A stretch of DNA of 64,000 bases from Sinomonas mesophila (lineage in GTDB: Bacteria; Actinomycetota; Actinomycetes; Actinomycetales; Micrococcaceae), in NCBI RefSeq assembly GCF_001999765.1, contig NZ_KV908325.1:124256-188255 (forward strand), given 5' to 3'. The position numbers and the translations under genes were made by a program. Of the stretch, positions 17,498 through 26,106 are shown piece by piece; positions within the stretch are counted from its first letter, which is position 1; each line of letters opens with the position of its first letter. The notes beneath the pieces are model-generated. The model saw only the letters and a list, made by a program, of their open reading frames with translations, had not been told where the DNA came from and made no database searches.

Positions 17498-18565
17498 TCA
17501 GATCCTTCCCACAGCCCGCGCGTCAGCGCGGGGCTGCTGCTGGGTGATGCAGTGGATCCCGCCCCCACGGGAGAAGATGGCGCGGGCGTCGACGGCGCTC
17601 ACGTGCCGCCCGCGGTAGGCGTCCGCGAGGAGGCGCAGCGCCTTCTCGTCGTGCGCGTCGTTGAACGAGCAGGCCACGAGGCCGCCGTTCACCGCGACGT
17701 GGTTGAGGTAGCTCCAGTCCACCCAGTCCTCGCCGTCGTGCAGCTGGGCCGGGGCGGGGACCTCGATGATCTCCCACGGCCGTCCGTCCGCCGTCCGCGA
17801 GGCGTGCAGGGCCTCGAGGATCTCGCCCGTGACCTCGTGGTCCGGGTGCTCGGGGTGGTGCTGGACGTGGACCAGGAGCGTGCCGGGCCGCGGGATCGCC
17901 GCGACGAGGTCGACGTGGCCGCGAGTGCCGAAGCGCTGCGAGTCGCGGGTGAGGCCCCGGGGGAGCCAGATCGCGTGGCGCGCCCCGATGGTCAGGGCGA
18001 GCTCCGCCTCGACCTCGGCCTTCGTGATCCCGGGGTTCCGGCCCGGGTCCAGCTGGACGGTCTCGGTCAGCAGCACGGTGCCGAGGCCGTCGACGTGGAA
18101 GCCGCCGCCCTCGTTCACGAGCCGGCTCGGGACGTGCTCGGCGCCCGCGGCCTCGGACACCGTCCGGCCGATCTCGGCGTCGTGCCCCCACGTGGCCCAG
18201 TCCTGCTGGCCCCAGCCGTTGAAGACCCAGTCGACGGCGCCGAGCCCGGGGCCGCCGTCGGCCGCCGCGTCCTCGCCCGTGCCCAGCACGAAGCTCGGCC
18301 CGATGTCCCGCATCCACGCGTCGTCGAGCTCGGCCTCGAGCAGGTCCACGCGCGGGTCGAGGTAGGCCCGGGCGATCTCGCGGTCCTCGCGCCGGACCAC
18401 CATCGTGACCGGCTCGAACCGGCGCGCCGCATGGGCGACGGCGGCCCAGGCCGCGCGGGCCTCGTGCGCGTCCTCGTCCGTCTCGCCGAGCGTGTAGCCC
18501 TGGGACGGCCACGCCATCCAGAGTCGCTCGTGCGGGTCCGTCTCCGCGGGCATGTGCCAGCTCAT
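17498..18565 (-). CDS. aguA: Agmatine deiminase
   Basis: 355 residues of the agmatine deiminase/peptidyl-arginine deiminase fold; converts agmatine to N-carbamoylputrescine and ammonia. Substrate motif DDAWMRDIGPSFV (81-93), catalytic His217 with Asp219 in RGHVDLVA, and the nucleophile Cys339 in GGGIHCITQQQP. Length equals the family norm. Its ATG overlaps the N-carbamoylputrescine amidase stop by four bases (ATGA), and the permease follows one base after its stop: a tight aguB-aguA-permease operon. A TetR-type dyad precedes the operon. Confidence 0.95.
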   Translation of the reverse strand: MSWHMPAETDPHERLWMAWPSQGYTLGETDEDAHEARAAWAAVAHAARRFEPVTMVVRREDREIARAYLDPRVDLLEAELDDAWMRDIGPSFVLGTGEDAAADGGPGLGAVDWVFNGWGQQDWATWGHDAEIGRTVSEAAGAEHVPSRLVNEGGGFHVDGLGTVLLTETVQLDPGRNPGITKAEVEAELALTIGARHAIWLPRGLTRDSQRFGTRGHVDLVAAIPRPGTLLVHVQHHPEHPDHEVTGEILEALHASRTADGRPWEIIEVPAPAQLHDGEDWVDWSYLNHVAVNGGLVACSFNDAHDEKALRLLADAYRGRHVSAVDARAIFSRGGGIHCITQQQPRADARAVGRI

Positions 18566-19692
18566 GCGCTCGCGCCTTCCAGCGCGGGCTCCTGTGCTGG
18601 TGTCTCTGCTGCCCCCGGCGAGGCGGACGACGACGGCGCGCGGCCGGCGTCGCGCGCCTCACCTTCGTGCCGCACAGCTGAGGCGGTCCCGAAAGGCTGC
18701 GACGGGTCCACGGGCGCGGTGAGCGCGGCGTAGGTCTCGGGGCGGCGGGTCGTGAGGAAGGGGAAGAGCGTGAGCCAGTCGCGGCGCGCGTCGAGGTCGA
18801 GGTCCGCGACGAGCACGCACGAGCCTTCGCGCGGGGCGCGGGCGAGGATGCGGCCGTACGGGTCGGAGATGAACGAGGAGCCGTAGAAGGTCACGAGGCC
18901 CTCGGAGCCCCAGCGGTTCGGGACGACCATGAAGGTCCCGTTCGCGATCCCGTTGCCCACGATCACCTGGCGCCAGAGCGGCTCGGTGTCGAAGTCGGGG
19001 TGGCCGGGCTCGGAGCCGATCGCCGTGGGGTAGGCGAGGATCTCGGCGCCGGCGAGCGAGTAGACGCGGGCGAGCTCGGGGAACCACTCGTCCCAGCAGG
19101 TCGGGAGGCCGATGCGGGCGCCTCCGAGCTCGGCGGGGGAGTGGACGAGGTATCCGTTGTTCTCGATCTGCGGCGTGGCCGGGTGCGGGCCAGGCTGTTG
19201 GGGTCCGGGGCGGAAGAACCTGTCCTCGTAGTAGCCCTCGGTGACGGGGATGTGCAGCTTGTCCGTCGCGGCGAGGAGCGTGCCGTCCGGCCCGACGAGG
19301 ATCGCGGTGTTGTAGCCGAGCTCGTCGCCGGCCTCGCCCTTGCGGTAGAGGCTCGCGTGGACGCAGAGGCCGTGCGCGGCCGCGGTTCGGCGGGCGAAGG
19401 CGAGCGTGCGGCCAGTCTCGAGGTCCTCGGCGAGGCTGCTCGGGGTGTAGTCGGGGAGGGTGTCCGCGGGGTAGCGGGAGAGCGTGAGCTCGGGGAGGAA
19501 GACGACCTTCGCGCCGCGCTCGGCGGCCCGGCGGATGCCGTCCTCGAGCTCGGCCTCGGTCTCGGCCGGGTCCTCGTGCCAGCGGTGCTGGACGAGCGCG
19601 ACGCGCAGCGGGGCGCGGCGGGCTGCGCTGTCGGCGTTCTCCTCGGTGCGGGCCCACGACACCGGGGGCTGCAGGGCAAGGATCTCGTGCAT
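18562..19692 (-). CDS. aguB: N-carbamoylputrescine amidase
   Basis: 376-residue nitrilase-superfamily enzyme giving putrescine, CO2 and ammonia from N-carbamoylputrescine. The catalytic triad is visible: Glu68 in FLPELTLSRYP, Lys145 in TDKLHIPV and Cys199 in LPTCWDEWFPE. The family core ends near residue 335; a Ser/Ala/Pro-rich tail of ~40 residues is extra, and the first 28 residues are also longer than usual. AAAGGACTTCCCC precedes the ATG. First gene of the aguB-aguA-permease operon. A TetR-type dyad begins about 20 bases before the start codon. Confidence 0.94.
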   Translation of the reverse strand: MHEILALQPPVSWARTEENADSAARRAPLRVALVQHRWHEDPAETEAELEDGIRRAAERGAKVVFLPELTLSRYPADTLPDYTPSSLAEDLETGRTLAFARRTAAAHGLCVHASLYRKGEAGDELGYNTAILVGPDGTLLAATDKLHIPVTEGYYEDRFFRPGPQQPGPHPATPQIENNGYLVHSPAELGGARIGLPTCWDEWFPELARVYSLAGAEILAYPTAIGSEPGHPDFDTEPLWRQVIVGNGIANGTFMVVPNRWGSEGLVTFYGSSFISDPYGRILARAPREGSCVLVADLDLDARRDWLTLFPFLTTRRPETYAALTAPVDPSQPFGTASAVRHEGEARDAGRAPSSSASPGAAETPAQEPALEGASA

Positions 19693-19712
19693 GGGGAAGT
19701 CCTTTGGTGATA

Positions 19713-19733
19713 AATGAATGACGTTCGTTTATT
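19713..19733. promoter_or_regulatory. Putative TetR operator before aguB
   Basis: Half sites AATGAATGA and TCGTTTATT around a 3-base centre form an imperfect dyad (two mismatched pairs in 9-bp arms), 21-41 bases upstream of the aguB start. The AATGAA core also appears in the dyad before the amine oxidase on the other side of the TetR gene. Confidence 0.6.
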
Positions 19734-19774
19734 AGAGCAGTGGCGCAGGCCACTGGTCAACCCCCGCCTCCCAA

Positions 19775-19872
19775 GATGCGGGGTCACCTCCCAGCGTTGC
19801 GGGGTCATGTCCCTGCGATGTGGGGTCACCTCTCAACGTTGCTGGGTCACCTCTTAGAGATCCGGGGTCACA
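19775..19872. repeat. Tandem repeat of a ~21-bp GGGGTCACCTC unit (4-5 copies)
   Basis: Four to five diverged copies of a unit close to GCGGGGTCACCTCCCAGCGT, between the aguB operator and the TetR start. The complementary unit is repeated on the other side of the TetR gene, so the gene lies inside an inverted pair of repeat arrays. Confidence 0.8.
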
Positions 19873-19929
19873 CGTGCGCCTAGACTTCTGCGAGTCGGGG
19901 CGAGGGTCCCCGCGGAAAGAGGCGGGGCC

Positions 19930-20598
19930 GTGACGCCACCAGAGCCGCGACGCAGGGGTCGGCCGACGACGCCCCTCCTGTCGCGCGGGAAGATCACCTC
20001 GGCGGCGCTCGCCGTGATCGGCCGCGCCGGGTACGACGGGCTCACGATGGCGGCGCTCGCCCGCGAACTCAAGACGGCGCCCTCGGCCCTCTACAACCAC
20101 GTGAAGTCCAAGGACGAGGTCCTGAACTGGGTCCAGGACGACGTCAACCAGACCATCGATGTCTCGCGCTTCGCCACCGACCCGTGGGACCAGGCCATTG
20201 CGCGCTGGGCGCGTTCCTACCGTGACGCCTTCGCCGAGCACGCGCCGCTCATCCCCGTCATCGCCGTCCTGCCGATCACCGGTGCGCCGCACACGCTCAC
20301 CATGTACGACACGGTCGCGGAAGGCCTGCGCCGCGGCGGGTGGCCGGAGGACCTGGTCGTGGACGCCATCGTCGCGGTCGAGTCGTTCGTGCTCGGCTCC
20401 GCCATGGACGTCGCGGCCCCCGAGTGGATCTTCGACGTCGGCGCCGAGGGGCACCTTGCGCCGACCTTCGCCGCCGCGGTCGCCGCGCGGCACGGCCGCG
20501 GGACCAGCGCTGCCGACGACGCCTTCGCCCTCGGCCTCAACTCCCTCATCGCGGGCCTCCGGGCCACTCTGGCTGCCACTCTTGCGGCCCGCGGCTGA
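19930..20598 (+). CDS. TetR-family regulator of the polyamine locus
   Basis: 222 residues. The N-terminal helix-turn-helix is LTMAALARELKTAPSALYNH followed by the typical VKSKDEVL. The C-terminal ligand-binding part (~75-222) resembles the TetR_C type seen in TetA repressors. GTG start after GAAAGAGGCGG. It sits between the aguB-aguA-permease operon and the putrescine-oxidase-like gene, each preceded by an AATGAA-centred dyad, so it most likely represses both and responds to agmatine or putrescine (inference). Arrays of a 21-bp repeat flank it on both sides in opposite direction. Confidence 0.88.
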   Translation: MTPPEPRRRGRPTTPLLSRGKITSAALAVIGRAGYDGLTMAALARELKTAPSALYNHVKSKDEVLNWVQDDVNQTIDVSRFATDPWDQAIARWARSYRDAFAEHAPLIPVIAVLPITGAPHTLTMYDTVAEGLRRGGWPEDLVVDAIVAVESFVLGSAMDVAAPEWIFDVGAEGHLAPTFAAAVAARHGRGTSAADDAFALGLNSLIAGLRATLAATLAARG

Positions 20599-20613
20599 TT
20601 CGAGACCCCGCAT

Positions 20614-20680
20614 CGCTGGGAGGTGACCCCGGAATGCTGGGAGGTGACCCCGGAACGCAGGGAGGTGACCCCGGAACGTG
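20614..20680. repeat. Tandem repeat of GCTGGGAGGTGACCCCGGAA (3 copies)
   Basis: Three copies of a ~21-bp unit directly after the TetR stop. It is the reverse complement of the unit upstream of the TetR gene. A transcript over it would fold back on itself only through the partner array, so it is probably not a simple terminator. Confidence 0.8.
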
Positions 20681-20704
20681 GCCGGGGGTTTCCGCGGCCG
20701 CAGT

Positions 20705-20723
20705 AAATGAACTATATTCATTT
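20705..20723. promoter_or_regulatory. Putative TetR operator before the amine oxidase
   Basis: AAATGAA-CTATA-TTCATTT, a perfect 7-bp inverted repeat with a 5-base centre, 36 bases upstream of the oxidase start. It shares the ATGAA core with the aguB operator and is likely bound by the TetR protein encoded between them. Confidence 0.65.
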
Positions 20724-20758
20724 TAGAGACTCCCCACACCCTTCGAAAGGAACACCCC

Positions 20759-22156
20759 ATGTCAGGCGAGCAGCAGACGCCGCAGTCCCTCCAGGCCGAC
20801 GTCGACGTCGTCGTCGTCGGCGCCGGCCCCTCCGGCCTCATGGCCGCCCGCACCCTCACCCGCGCGGGCGAGAAGGTCGTGGTCCTCGAGGCCCGCGACC
20901 GCGTCGGCGGCCGCACCTGGAGCGACACGATCGAGGGCGCCTTCCTCGAGATCGGCGGCCAGTGGGTCAGCCCGGACCAGACGGCCCTGCTCGGCCTCCT
21001 CGAGGAGCTGGGCAAGGAGACCTACCCCCGCTACCGCAAGGGCGCCTCGGTCTACATCGCGACCGACGGCACCCGCACCGTCTACGAGGGCGAGGACTTC
21101 CCGGTCGCGCCCGGCACCCTGGCGGAGGTCGATCGGCTCACCGCGATCCTCGACAGCCTCGCCGCCGAGATCGGCGCCGAGGAGCCGTGGGCCCACCCCC
21201 AGGCCCGCGAGCTCGACACGGTCTCCTTCCAGCAGTGGCTCCGCGCGCAGTCCGCGGACGAGGAGGCCTGCCACCTCATCGGGCTCTTCATCGCCGGCGG
21301 CATGCTCACCAAGCCCGCGCACTCGTTCTCGGCCCTGCAGGCCGTGCTCATGGCCGCCTCGGCCGGCTCGTTCAGCAACCTCCTCGACGAGGACTTCATC
21401 CTCGACCGCCGCGTGGTCGGCGGCATGCAGTCCGTGAGCGAGGCCATGGCCGCCGAGCTCGGCGCCGCCGTGAAGCTCGGCGCGCCCGTCCGCGCCATCG
21501 CATGGGGCGAGGACGGAGTCCGCGTGACGGCCGACGGCGTGACCGTCGCCGCCCGCCGCGTCATCCTCGCCGTGCCCCCGACGCTCTACTCGCGCATCTC
21601 CTACGAGCCGCCGCTCCCGCGCCGCCAGCATCAGCTCCACCAGCACCTCTCGATGGGCTTCGTGATCAAGGTCCACGCCGTCTACGACCGCCCGTTCTGG
21701 CGCGAGGCCGGCCTCTCCGGCACGAGCTTCGGCGCCGGCCAGCTCGTCCAGGAGGTCTACGACAACACGAACCACGGCGACGAGCGCGGCACCCTCGTCG
21801 GCTTCGTCTCCGACGAGAAGGCGGACGCCCTCTTCGCCCTCCCCGCCGGGGAGCGAAAGGAGAAGATCCTCGCCTCGATCGCCGACTACCTCGGCCCCGA
21901 GGCCCTCGCGCCGGAGGTCTACTACGAGTCCGACTGGGGCTCGGAGGAATGGACCCGCGGCGCCTACGCCGCGAGCTTCGACCTCGGCGGCCTCTCCCGC
22001 TACGGCGCGGACCAGCGCACGCCCGTCGGCCCGATCCACTGGGCCTGCTCCGACCTCGCGGCCGAGGGCTACCAGCACGTCGACGGCGCCCTCCGCGTCG
22101 GCCAGAAGGCGGCCGAGGAGGTGCTCGCAGAAATGCGGACGCGGACGACGGCGTAA
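20759..22156 (+). CDS. Flavin monoamine oxidase, putrescine oxidase-like
   Basis: 465 residues. FAD-binding motif VVVVGAGPSGLMAARTL (17-33) with LEARDRVGGRTW, then EIGGQWVSPDQ, and the C-terminal FAD contacts in GPIHWACSDLAAEGYQHVDG. The sequence type and length match actinobacterial putrescine oxidase (Rhodococcus/Kocuria), which turns putrescine into 4-aminobutanal with H2O2 and NH3. The final Trp-Ala-Cys segment replaces the more common WAGTE. AAAGGAACACCCC precedes the ATG. Next to the TetR gene and opposite the agmatine pathway, this oxidase is the logical next step for putrescine. Confidence 0.9.
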   Translation: MSGEQQTPQSLQADVDVVVVGAGPSGLMAARTLTRAGEKVVVLEARDRVGGRTWSDTIEGAFLEIGGQWVSPDQTALLGLLEELGKETYPRYRKGASVYIATDGTRTVYEGEDFPVAPGTLAEVDRLTAILDSLAAEIGAEEPWAHPQARELDTVSFQQWLRAQSADEEACHLIGLFIAGGMLTKPAHSFSALQAVLMAASAGSFSNLLDEDFILDRRVVGGMQSVSEAMAAELGAAVKLGAPVRAIAWGEDGVRVTADGVTVAARRVILAVPPTLYSRISYEPPLPRRQHQLHQHLSMGFVIKVHAVYDRPFWREAGLSGTSFGAGQLVQEVYDNTNHGDERGTLVGFVSDEKADALFALPAGERKEKILASIADYLGPEALAPEVYYESDWGSEEWTRGAYAASFDLGGLSRYGADQRTPVGPIHWACSDLAAEGYQHVDGALRVGQKAAEEVLAEMRTRTTA

Positions 22157-22278
22157 CGCCCCGGGGCGGCGGGGGCACGACGGCGCGTGCCCGGCGCCGT
22201 CGCTGCCTCGCCACCCCGGCGTGTCCTTCCCACGGGCGGCCCGCCGTCGCACGATGGACTGTGACCGAAGGAGTGACG

Positions 22279-23541
22279 ATGAGCACGCCGAGCCGCCGCG
22301 CCGTCCTTCAGCTCGTCGGGGCTGCGTTCGGCGCGGCGGCGCTCGGGGGCTGCGGCCACGAGGACGGCCGCACCACCCTGACGTTCTTCCAGTTCAAGCC
22401 GGAAGCGAAGCAGCACTTCCAGGGCCTGGCCCGCGAGTTCGAGGCCCTCAACCCGGACCTCAGGATCGTCGTCGACACCGTGCCGGACCCCGAGACGGCC
22501 CTGCGCACGCGCCTCGTCAAGGACGACATGCCCGACGTCCTGACCCTCAATGCCAACGGGACCTTCGGGGAGTTCGCCTCGGCCGGGGTCTTCGCGGACT
22601 TCGCCGAGGAGCCCGTGCTCGACGGCGTGAAGCCGGCGTACGTCGACGTCATCCGCGAGCTGGGGGCCGGCTCGTCGGGCGCGGTGAACGGCGTCCCCTT
22701 CGCGGCCAATACGAGCGGGGTCCTGTACAACGAGGAGCTCTTCGCCCGCCACGGCGTGGCGGTCCCCGAGACGTGGGACGCGCTCCTCGCGGCGGCCCGC
22801 GCCTTCGAGGACGCGGGCGTCACCCCGTTTTACGGCATGCTCGCCGACGCCTGGACGGCGCAGGCGGCGCTCTCGCCGCTCGTGTCCCAGACCATTCCGG
22901 AGGACTTCTTCCGCCGCCGCTTCGCCGGCGAGGCCACCTTCGAGGAGGGCTTCCGGGAGGCGGCGGGCAAGCTCGCCGCGCTGTTCGAGCACACCCAGCC
23001 GGACCCCGTCGCCACCGGCTACGAGGACGGCACGGCCGCGTTCGCCCGGGGGGAGTCGGCGATGCTGCTCCTGGGCAGCTACGCCGTGCCGCAGATCCGC
23101 TCGTTCAAGCCAGCGTTCGAGGTCGGGAGCTTCGCGCTCCCGGCCACCAACGATCCGCAGGCGACGACGGTCGTCTCGGGTGTCGACGTCGTCATCACCG
23201 CCGGGGCCCAGGGCAGGCACCCGGAGGAGGTCCGCCGCTTCATCGACTTCCTCATGCAGCCGGCGACCGTCCGCGCCTACGCCGACGCGCAGGTGGCCGT
23301 TCCCGCCCTCGAGGGCATCTCGAACGACGATCCGGCGCTGGCCGGGATGCAGCCGTACCTCGACCAGGAGCGGATCGTGGGCTTCTTCGACCACCAGTTC
23401 ATCCCGGCGATCCCGCTCGGGGCCCTGCTCCAGCAGTTCCTCATCGACCGGGGCACGCTGAAGTTCACGCGGGCGCTCGACGACGCGTGGGACAAGATCG
23501 CCCGGCGCCGCACGTGGGGCCTCGGGGCGGTGGAGTCCTGA
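22279..23541 (+). CDS. Sugar ABC transporter substrate-binding lipoprotein
   Basis: 420-residue family 1 extracellular solute-binding protein. Twin Arg (SRRAVLQLVGAAFGAAALGG) leads into lipobox LGGC, so it could use Tat export and be lipid-anchored. The binding domain has the usual pattern PDVLTLNANG, PFAANTSGVLYN and FARGESAMLLLGSYAV. AGGAG precedes the ATG. Its stop overlaps the first permease start by one base (TGATG). Substrate probably an oligosaccharide; none can be named. Confidence 0.9.
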   Translation: MSTPSRRAVLQLVGAAFGAAALGGCGHEDGRTTLTFFQFKPEAKQHFQGLAREFEALNPDLRIVVDTVPDPETALRTRLVKDDMPDVLTLNANGTFGEFASAGVFADFAEEPVLDGVKPAYVDVIRELGAGSSGAVNGVPFAANTSGVLYNEELFARHGVAVPETWDALLAAARAFEDAGVTPFYGMLADAWTAQAALSPLVSQTIPEDFFRRRFAGEATFEEGFREAAGKLAALFEHTQPDPVATGYEDGTAAFARGESAMLLLGSYAVPQIRSFKPAFEVGSFALPATNDPQATTVVSGVDVVITAGAQGRHPEEVRRFIDFLMQPATVRAYADAQVAVPALEGISNDDPALAGMQPYLDQERIVGFFDHQFIPAIPLGALLQQFLIDRGTLKFTRALDDAWDKIARRRTWGLGAVES

Positions 23542-24473
23542 TGGCCGTGAGGACAGTCAGGGGCGCCCCGGAGGCGGCGGCCGCTCGGGCCGCGGGGGCA
23601 CGCCGGCGCCCGCCCCGGAGCGGGAGCGCCATCTACTGGATGGTCCTGCCGGCCGCGGGGCTCTTCTTCGTGTTCCACACGCTGCCCGTCCTGCAGGGCA
23701 TGTTCTACAGCCTCACGGACTCGCCCGGGTACGGCGACTGGAGCTTCGTGGGGCTGTCCAACTATGCGGCACTGTTCACCGACGAGCGCATCCGCTCGGC
23801 CTATCTGTTCACGTTCCAGTTCGCGATCGTGTCCACGGTCCTCGTCAACGTCTTCGCGCTGGCCCTGGCCGTCGGGCTCACGGGGCGCATCAGGTTCAGG
23901 AGCGCGCTCCGGGGCCTCTACTTCGTCCCGAACGTCTTGGCCGTCCTCGTGATCGGCTACGTGTTCAACTACCTGTTGACCAACTCGCTTCCCGAGATCG
24001 CCTCGGCCCTGGGCATCCAGCGTCTGTCCAGGTCGATCCTCGCCGACCCCGAGCTCGCGTGGATCGGCGTCGTCGTCCTGGCCGTGTGGCAGGCCGTCGC
24101 GTTCAACATCATCATCTATATCGCCGGTCTGCAGACCATCCCGGCCGAGCTCTACGAGGCCGCGGCCATCGACGGCAGCGGGCCGTGGCGCCGGTTCTGG
24201 TCCGTCACGTTCCCGCTCATCGGGCCGTTCTTCACGCTGAACATGGTCCTGTCACTCAAGAACTTCCTGCAGGTCTTCGACCACATCGTGGTCATGACCA
24301 ACGGCGGTCCCGGCACGTCCACCGAGTCCGTCTCCCTCGTGATCTTCAGGGGCGGCTTCCAGGGCGGCGAGTACGGCTACCAGATCGCCAACGCGGTCGT
24401 CTTCATGGTCGTGCTCGTCGTGTTCGCCCTGGTCCAGTTCCGGGTCCTCAGGCGTGACGAGGTGACCGCGTGA
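23541..24473 (+). CDS. Sugar ABC transporter permease (MalF/LacF type)
   Basis: 310 residues with about six membrane helices after a basic 30-residue N-terminus. The EAA loop that docks the ATPase is ELYEAAAIDGSGPWRRFWSV (~215-234). The middle periplasmic part GLSNYAALFTDERI fits the MalF-like subunit. It overlaps the gene before it by one base and the gene after it by four, so the three are co-translated. No ATPase gene is in the operon. Confidence 0.92.
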   Translation: MAVRTVRGAPEAAAARAAGARRRPPRSGSAIYWMVLPAAGLFFVFHTLPVLQGMFYSLTDSPGYGDWSFVGLSNYAALFTDERIRSAYLFTFQFAIVSTVLVNVFALALAVGLTGRIRFRSALRGLYFVPNVLAVLVIGYVFNYLLTNSLPEIASALGIQRLSRSILADPELAWIGVVVLAVWQAVAFNIIIYIAGLQTIPAELYEAAAIDGSGPWRRFWSVTFPLIGPFFTLNMVLSLKNFLQVFDHIVVMTNGGPGTSTESVSLVIFRGGFQGGEYGYQIANAVVFMVVLVVFALVQFRVLRRDEVTA

Positions 24474-25351
24474 CGTCCCAGCCGGTCCCGCGGACCGGGC
24501 CCGCCCGCCCGGGTGCCGCCCGCCGTCGTCCGTTGGACCGCCGGGTCAACTGGTGGCTCACGGCCCTCCTGCTCGTGCTGTCCCTGACCATCCTGATCCC
24601 GCTCTACTTCACCGTGGTCACGGCCCTCAAGACGCCGGACCAGCTCGGCGGGAGCGGCTTCGACCTGCCCACGGAGGTGCGCTGGGAGAACTTCGCCGAC
24701 GCCTGGACGCTCACCAACTTCCCGCGGGCGGCGCTCAACAGCGCGCTCATCACGGTGGGCGCCGTGGCGCTGACCATCCTCACGAACTCGATGGTCGCCT
24801 ACGCGATCGCGCGGAACATGCACCGGCGGCTGTTCAAGGCCCTCTTCTTCTACTTCATCTCGGCGCTCTTCGTGCCGTTCCCGATCCTCATGCTGCCGGT
24901 GGCCAAGCAGACGGCCATCCTCGGCCTGGACAGCCAGCTCGGGCTGATCCTCCTGTACGTCGTGTACGGCCTGTCCTTCAACATCTTCATCTTCACGGCG
25001 TACATCCGCTCCATCCCGATCGAGCTCGAGGAGGCTGCGCGGATGGACGGCGCGGGCACGTGGGGCGTGTTCTGGCGCGTCGTGTTCCCGCTGCTCACGC
25101 CCATGAACGCGACCGTCGGCATCCTGACGTGCCTCTGGGCCTGGAACGACTTCCTCCTCCCGCTCGTGATCGTCTCGGACCCCGAGCGCGCCACGCTCCC
25201 GCTGGTCCAGTACGTCTTCCAGTCCCAGTTCCAGACCAATTACACGGTGGCCTTCGCGTCCTACCTCATGGCCATGGCCCCGCTGCTCATCGTCTACGTC
25301 TTCGCCCAGCGGTGGGTCATCTCCGGGGTCACGCGCGGGGCGGTCAAGTGA
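24470..25351 (+). CDS. Sugar ABC transporter permease (MalG type)
   Basis: 293 residues, six membrane helices, the second permease of the importer. EAA loop: ELEEAARMDGAGTWGVFWRV (~184-203). GTG start in a four-base overlap (GTGA) with the MalF-type gene. The end overlaps the 3' end of the convergent methyltransferase gene by eight bases. The missing ATPase is probably a shared MsmX-like protein coded elsewhere (inference). Confidence 0.92.
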   Translation: MTSQPVPRTGPARPGAARRRPLDRRVNWWLTALLLVLSLTILIPLYFTVVTALKTPDQLGGSGFDLPTEVRWENFADAWTLTNFPRAALNSALITVGAVALTILTNSMVAYAIARNMHRRLFKALFFYFISALFVPFPILMLPVAKQTAILGLDSQLGLILLYVVYGLSFNIFIFTAYIRSIPIELEEAARMDGAGTWGVFWRVVFPLLTPMNATVGILTCLWAWNDFLLPLVIVSDPERATLPLVQYVFQSQFQTNYTVAFASYLMAMAPLLIVYVFAQRWVISGVTRGAVK

Positions 25352-26036
25352 CGCGCACGGCTCCGAGGACGCTCCACACGGCGCCCGGGCTGTGGTAGAC
25401 GGGCGTGAGGCCCTCGCGGCGCACGACGTCGGCCATCGCCTCGGGCGGGTGGACGAAGCCGCGGAAGGCGCGCCTCTGGAGCACCATGCTGGCGGTGTCC
25501 CAGGCCAGCAGGAGCCGCGTGAGCAGGTTCCGCGGCGGGTAGCTGAAGACGATCGCGCGGCGCGCATGCCCGGCGGCCGCGCTGAGCAGTCCCTCGTAGT
25601 CGGGGTAGCAGCACACCACCTGGTGGAGGACGACGACGTCGGCCGGCTCGACGGCGTCGGGCGCCTCGGCGATGTTCACGCCGACGCGCCGCCGGACCCG
25701 TGCGCCGACGCCGGCCTGCGCGATGAGCCGGGCCGCGTCGGCCTCGTATTCGGGGGAGAGCTCGAGGTTGGTCGTGCGGGCCGCCCCGCGCTTGAGCAGT
25801 TCGAGCTGGATCACGCCTGTGCCGCCGCCGATCTCCAGGACGCTCACGCGCTCGAGGCCGCCCGGGAGCGAGTCCTCGAGGAAGGAGATGAGGCGCCCCT
25901 CGATCCTGGTCAGGCCGCGCCGCTCGTATCGGACGGCGACACCGTGCGCGAACCGCGCGGTGAAGACCTCGTTGTACCGCGACAGGTCAACCCTGGGATC
26001 GCGGGGCGCGTTCCCCGGGCTGCAGCACCCGGACAT
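25344..26036 (-). CDS. Class I SAM-dependent methyltransferase (copy 1 of 2)
   Basis: 230 residues. SAM-binding motif I is VSVLEIGGGTGVIQLELLKR, the acidic residue after beta 2 is in TNLELSPEYE, and motif IV reads ADVVVLHQVVCCYPDYE. It opens with a Cys-Cys pair (MSGCCSPG). Domain start to end fits a short methyltransferase without a substrate domain. The next gene on the strand is a clear paralogue. The substrate is unknown; the CCYPD segment recalls BchM/menaquinone-type enzymes only loosely. Its 3' end overlaps the MalG-type gene. Confidence 0.85.
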   Translation of the reverse strand: MSGCCSPGNAPRDPRVDLSRYNEVFTARFAHGVAVRYERRGLTRIEGRLISFLEDSLPGGLERVSVLEIGGGTGVIQLELLKRGAARTTNLELSPEYEADAARLIAQAGVGARVRRRVGVNIAEAPDAVEPADVVVLHQVVCCYPDYEGLLSAAAGHARRAIVFSYPPRNLLTRLLLAWDTASMVLQRRAFRGFVHPPEAMADVVRREGLTPVYHSPGAVWSVLGAVRVT

Positions 26037-26106
26037 GCGTCAAGTATGCGCCGCTGCCGGGAGCTGGGACAGGCGGGACGAGGTCCGGGAGCGCGCCCGG
26101 CGCGGC

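Noticed and set aside
19775-20680. Possible CRISPR array around the TetR gene
   Set aside because: The units directly touch each other without unique spacers, occur in opposite directions and have no cas genes nearby.
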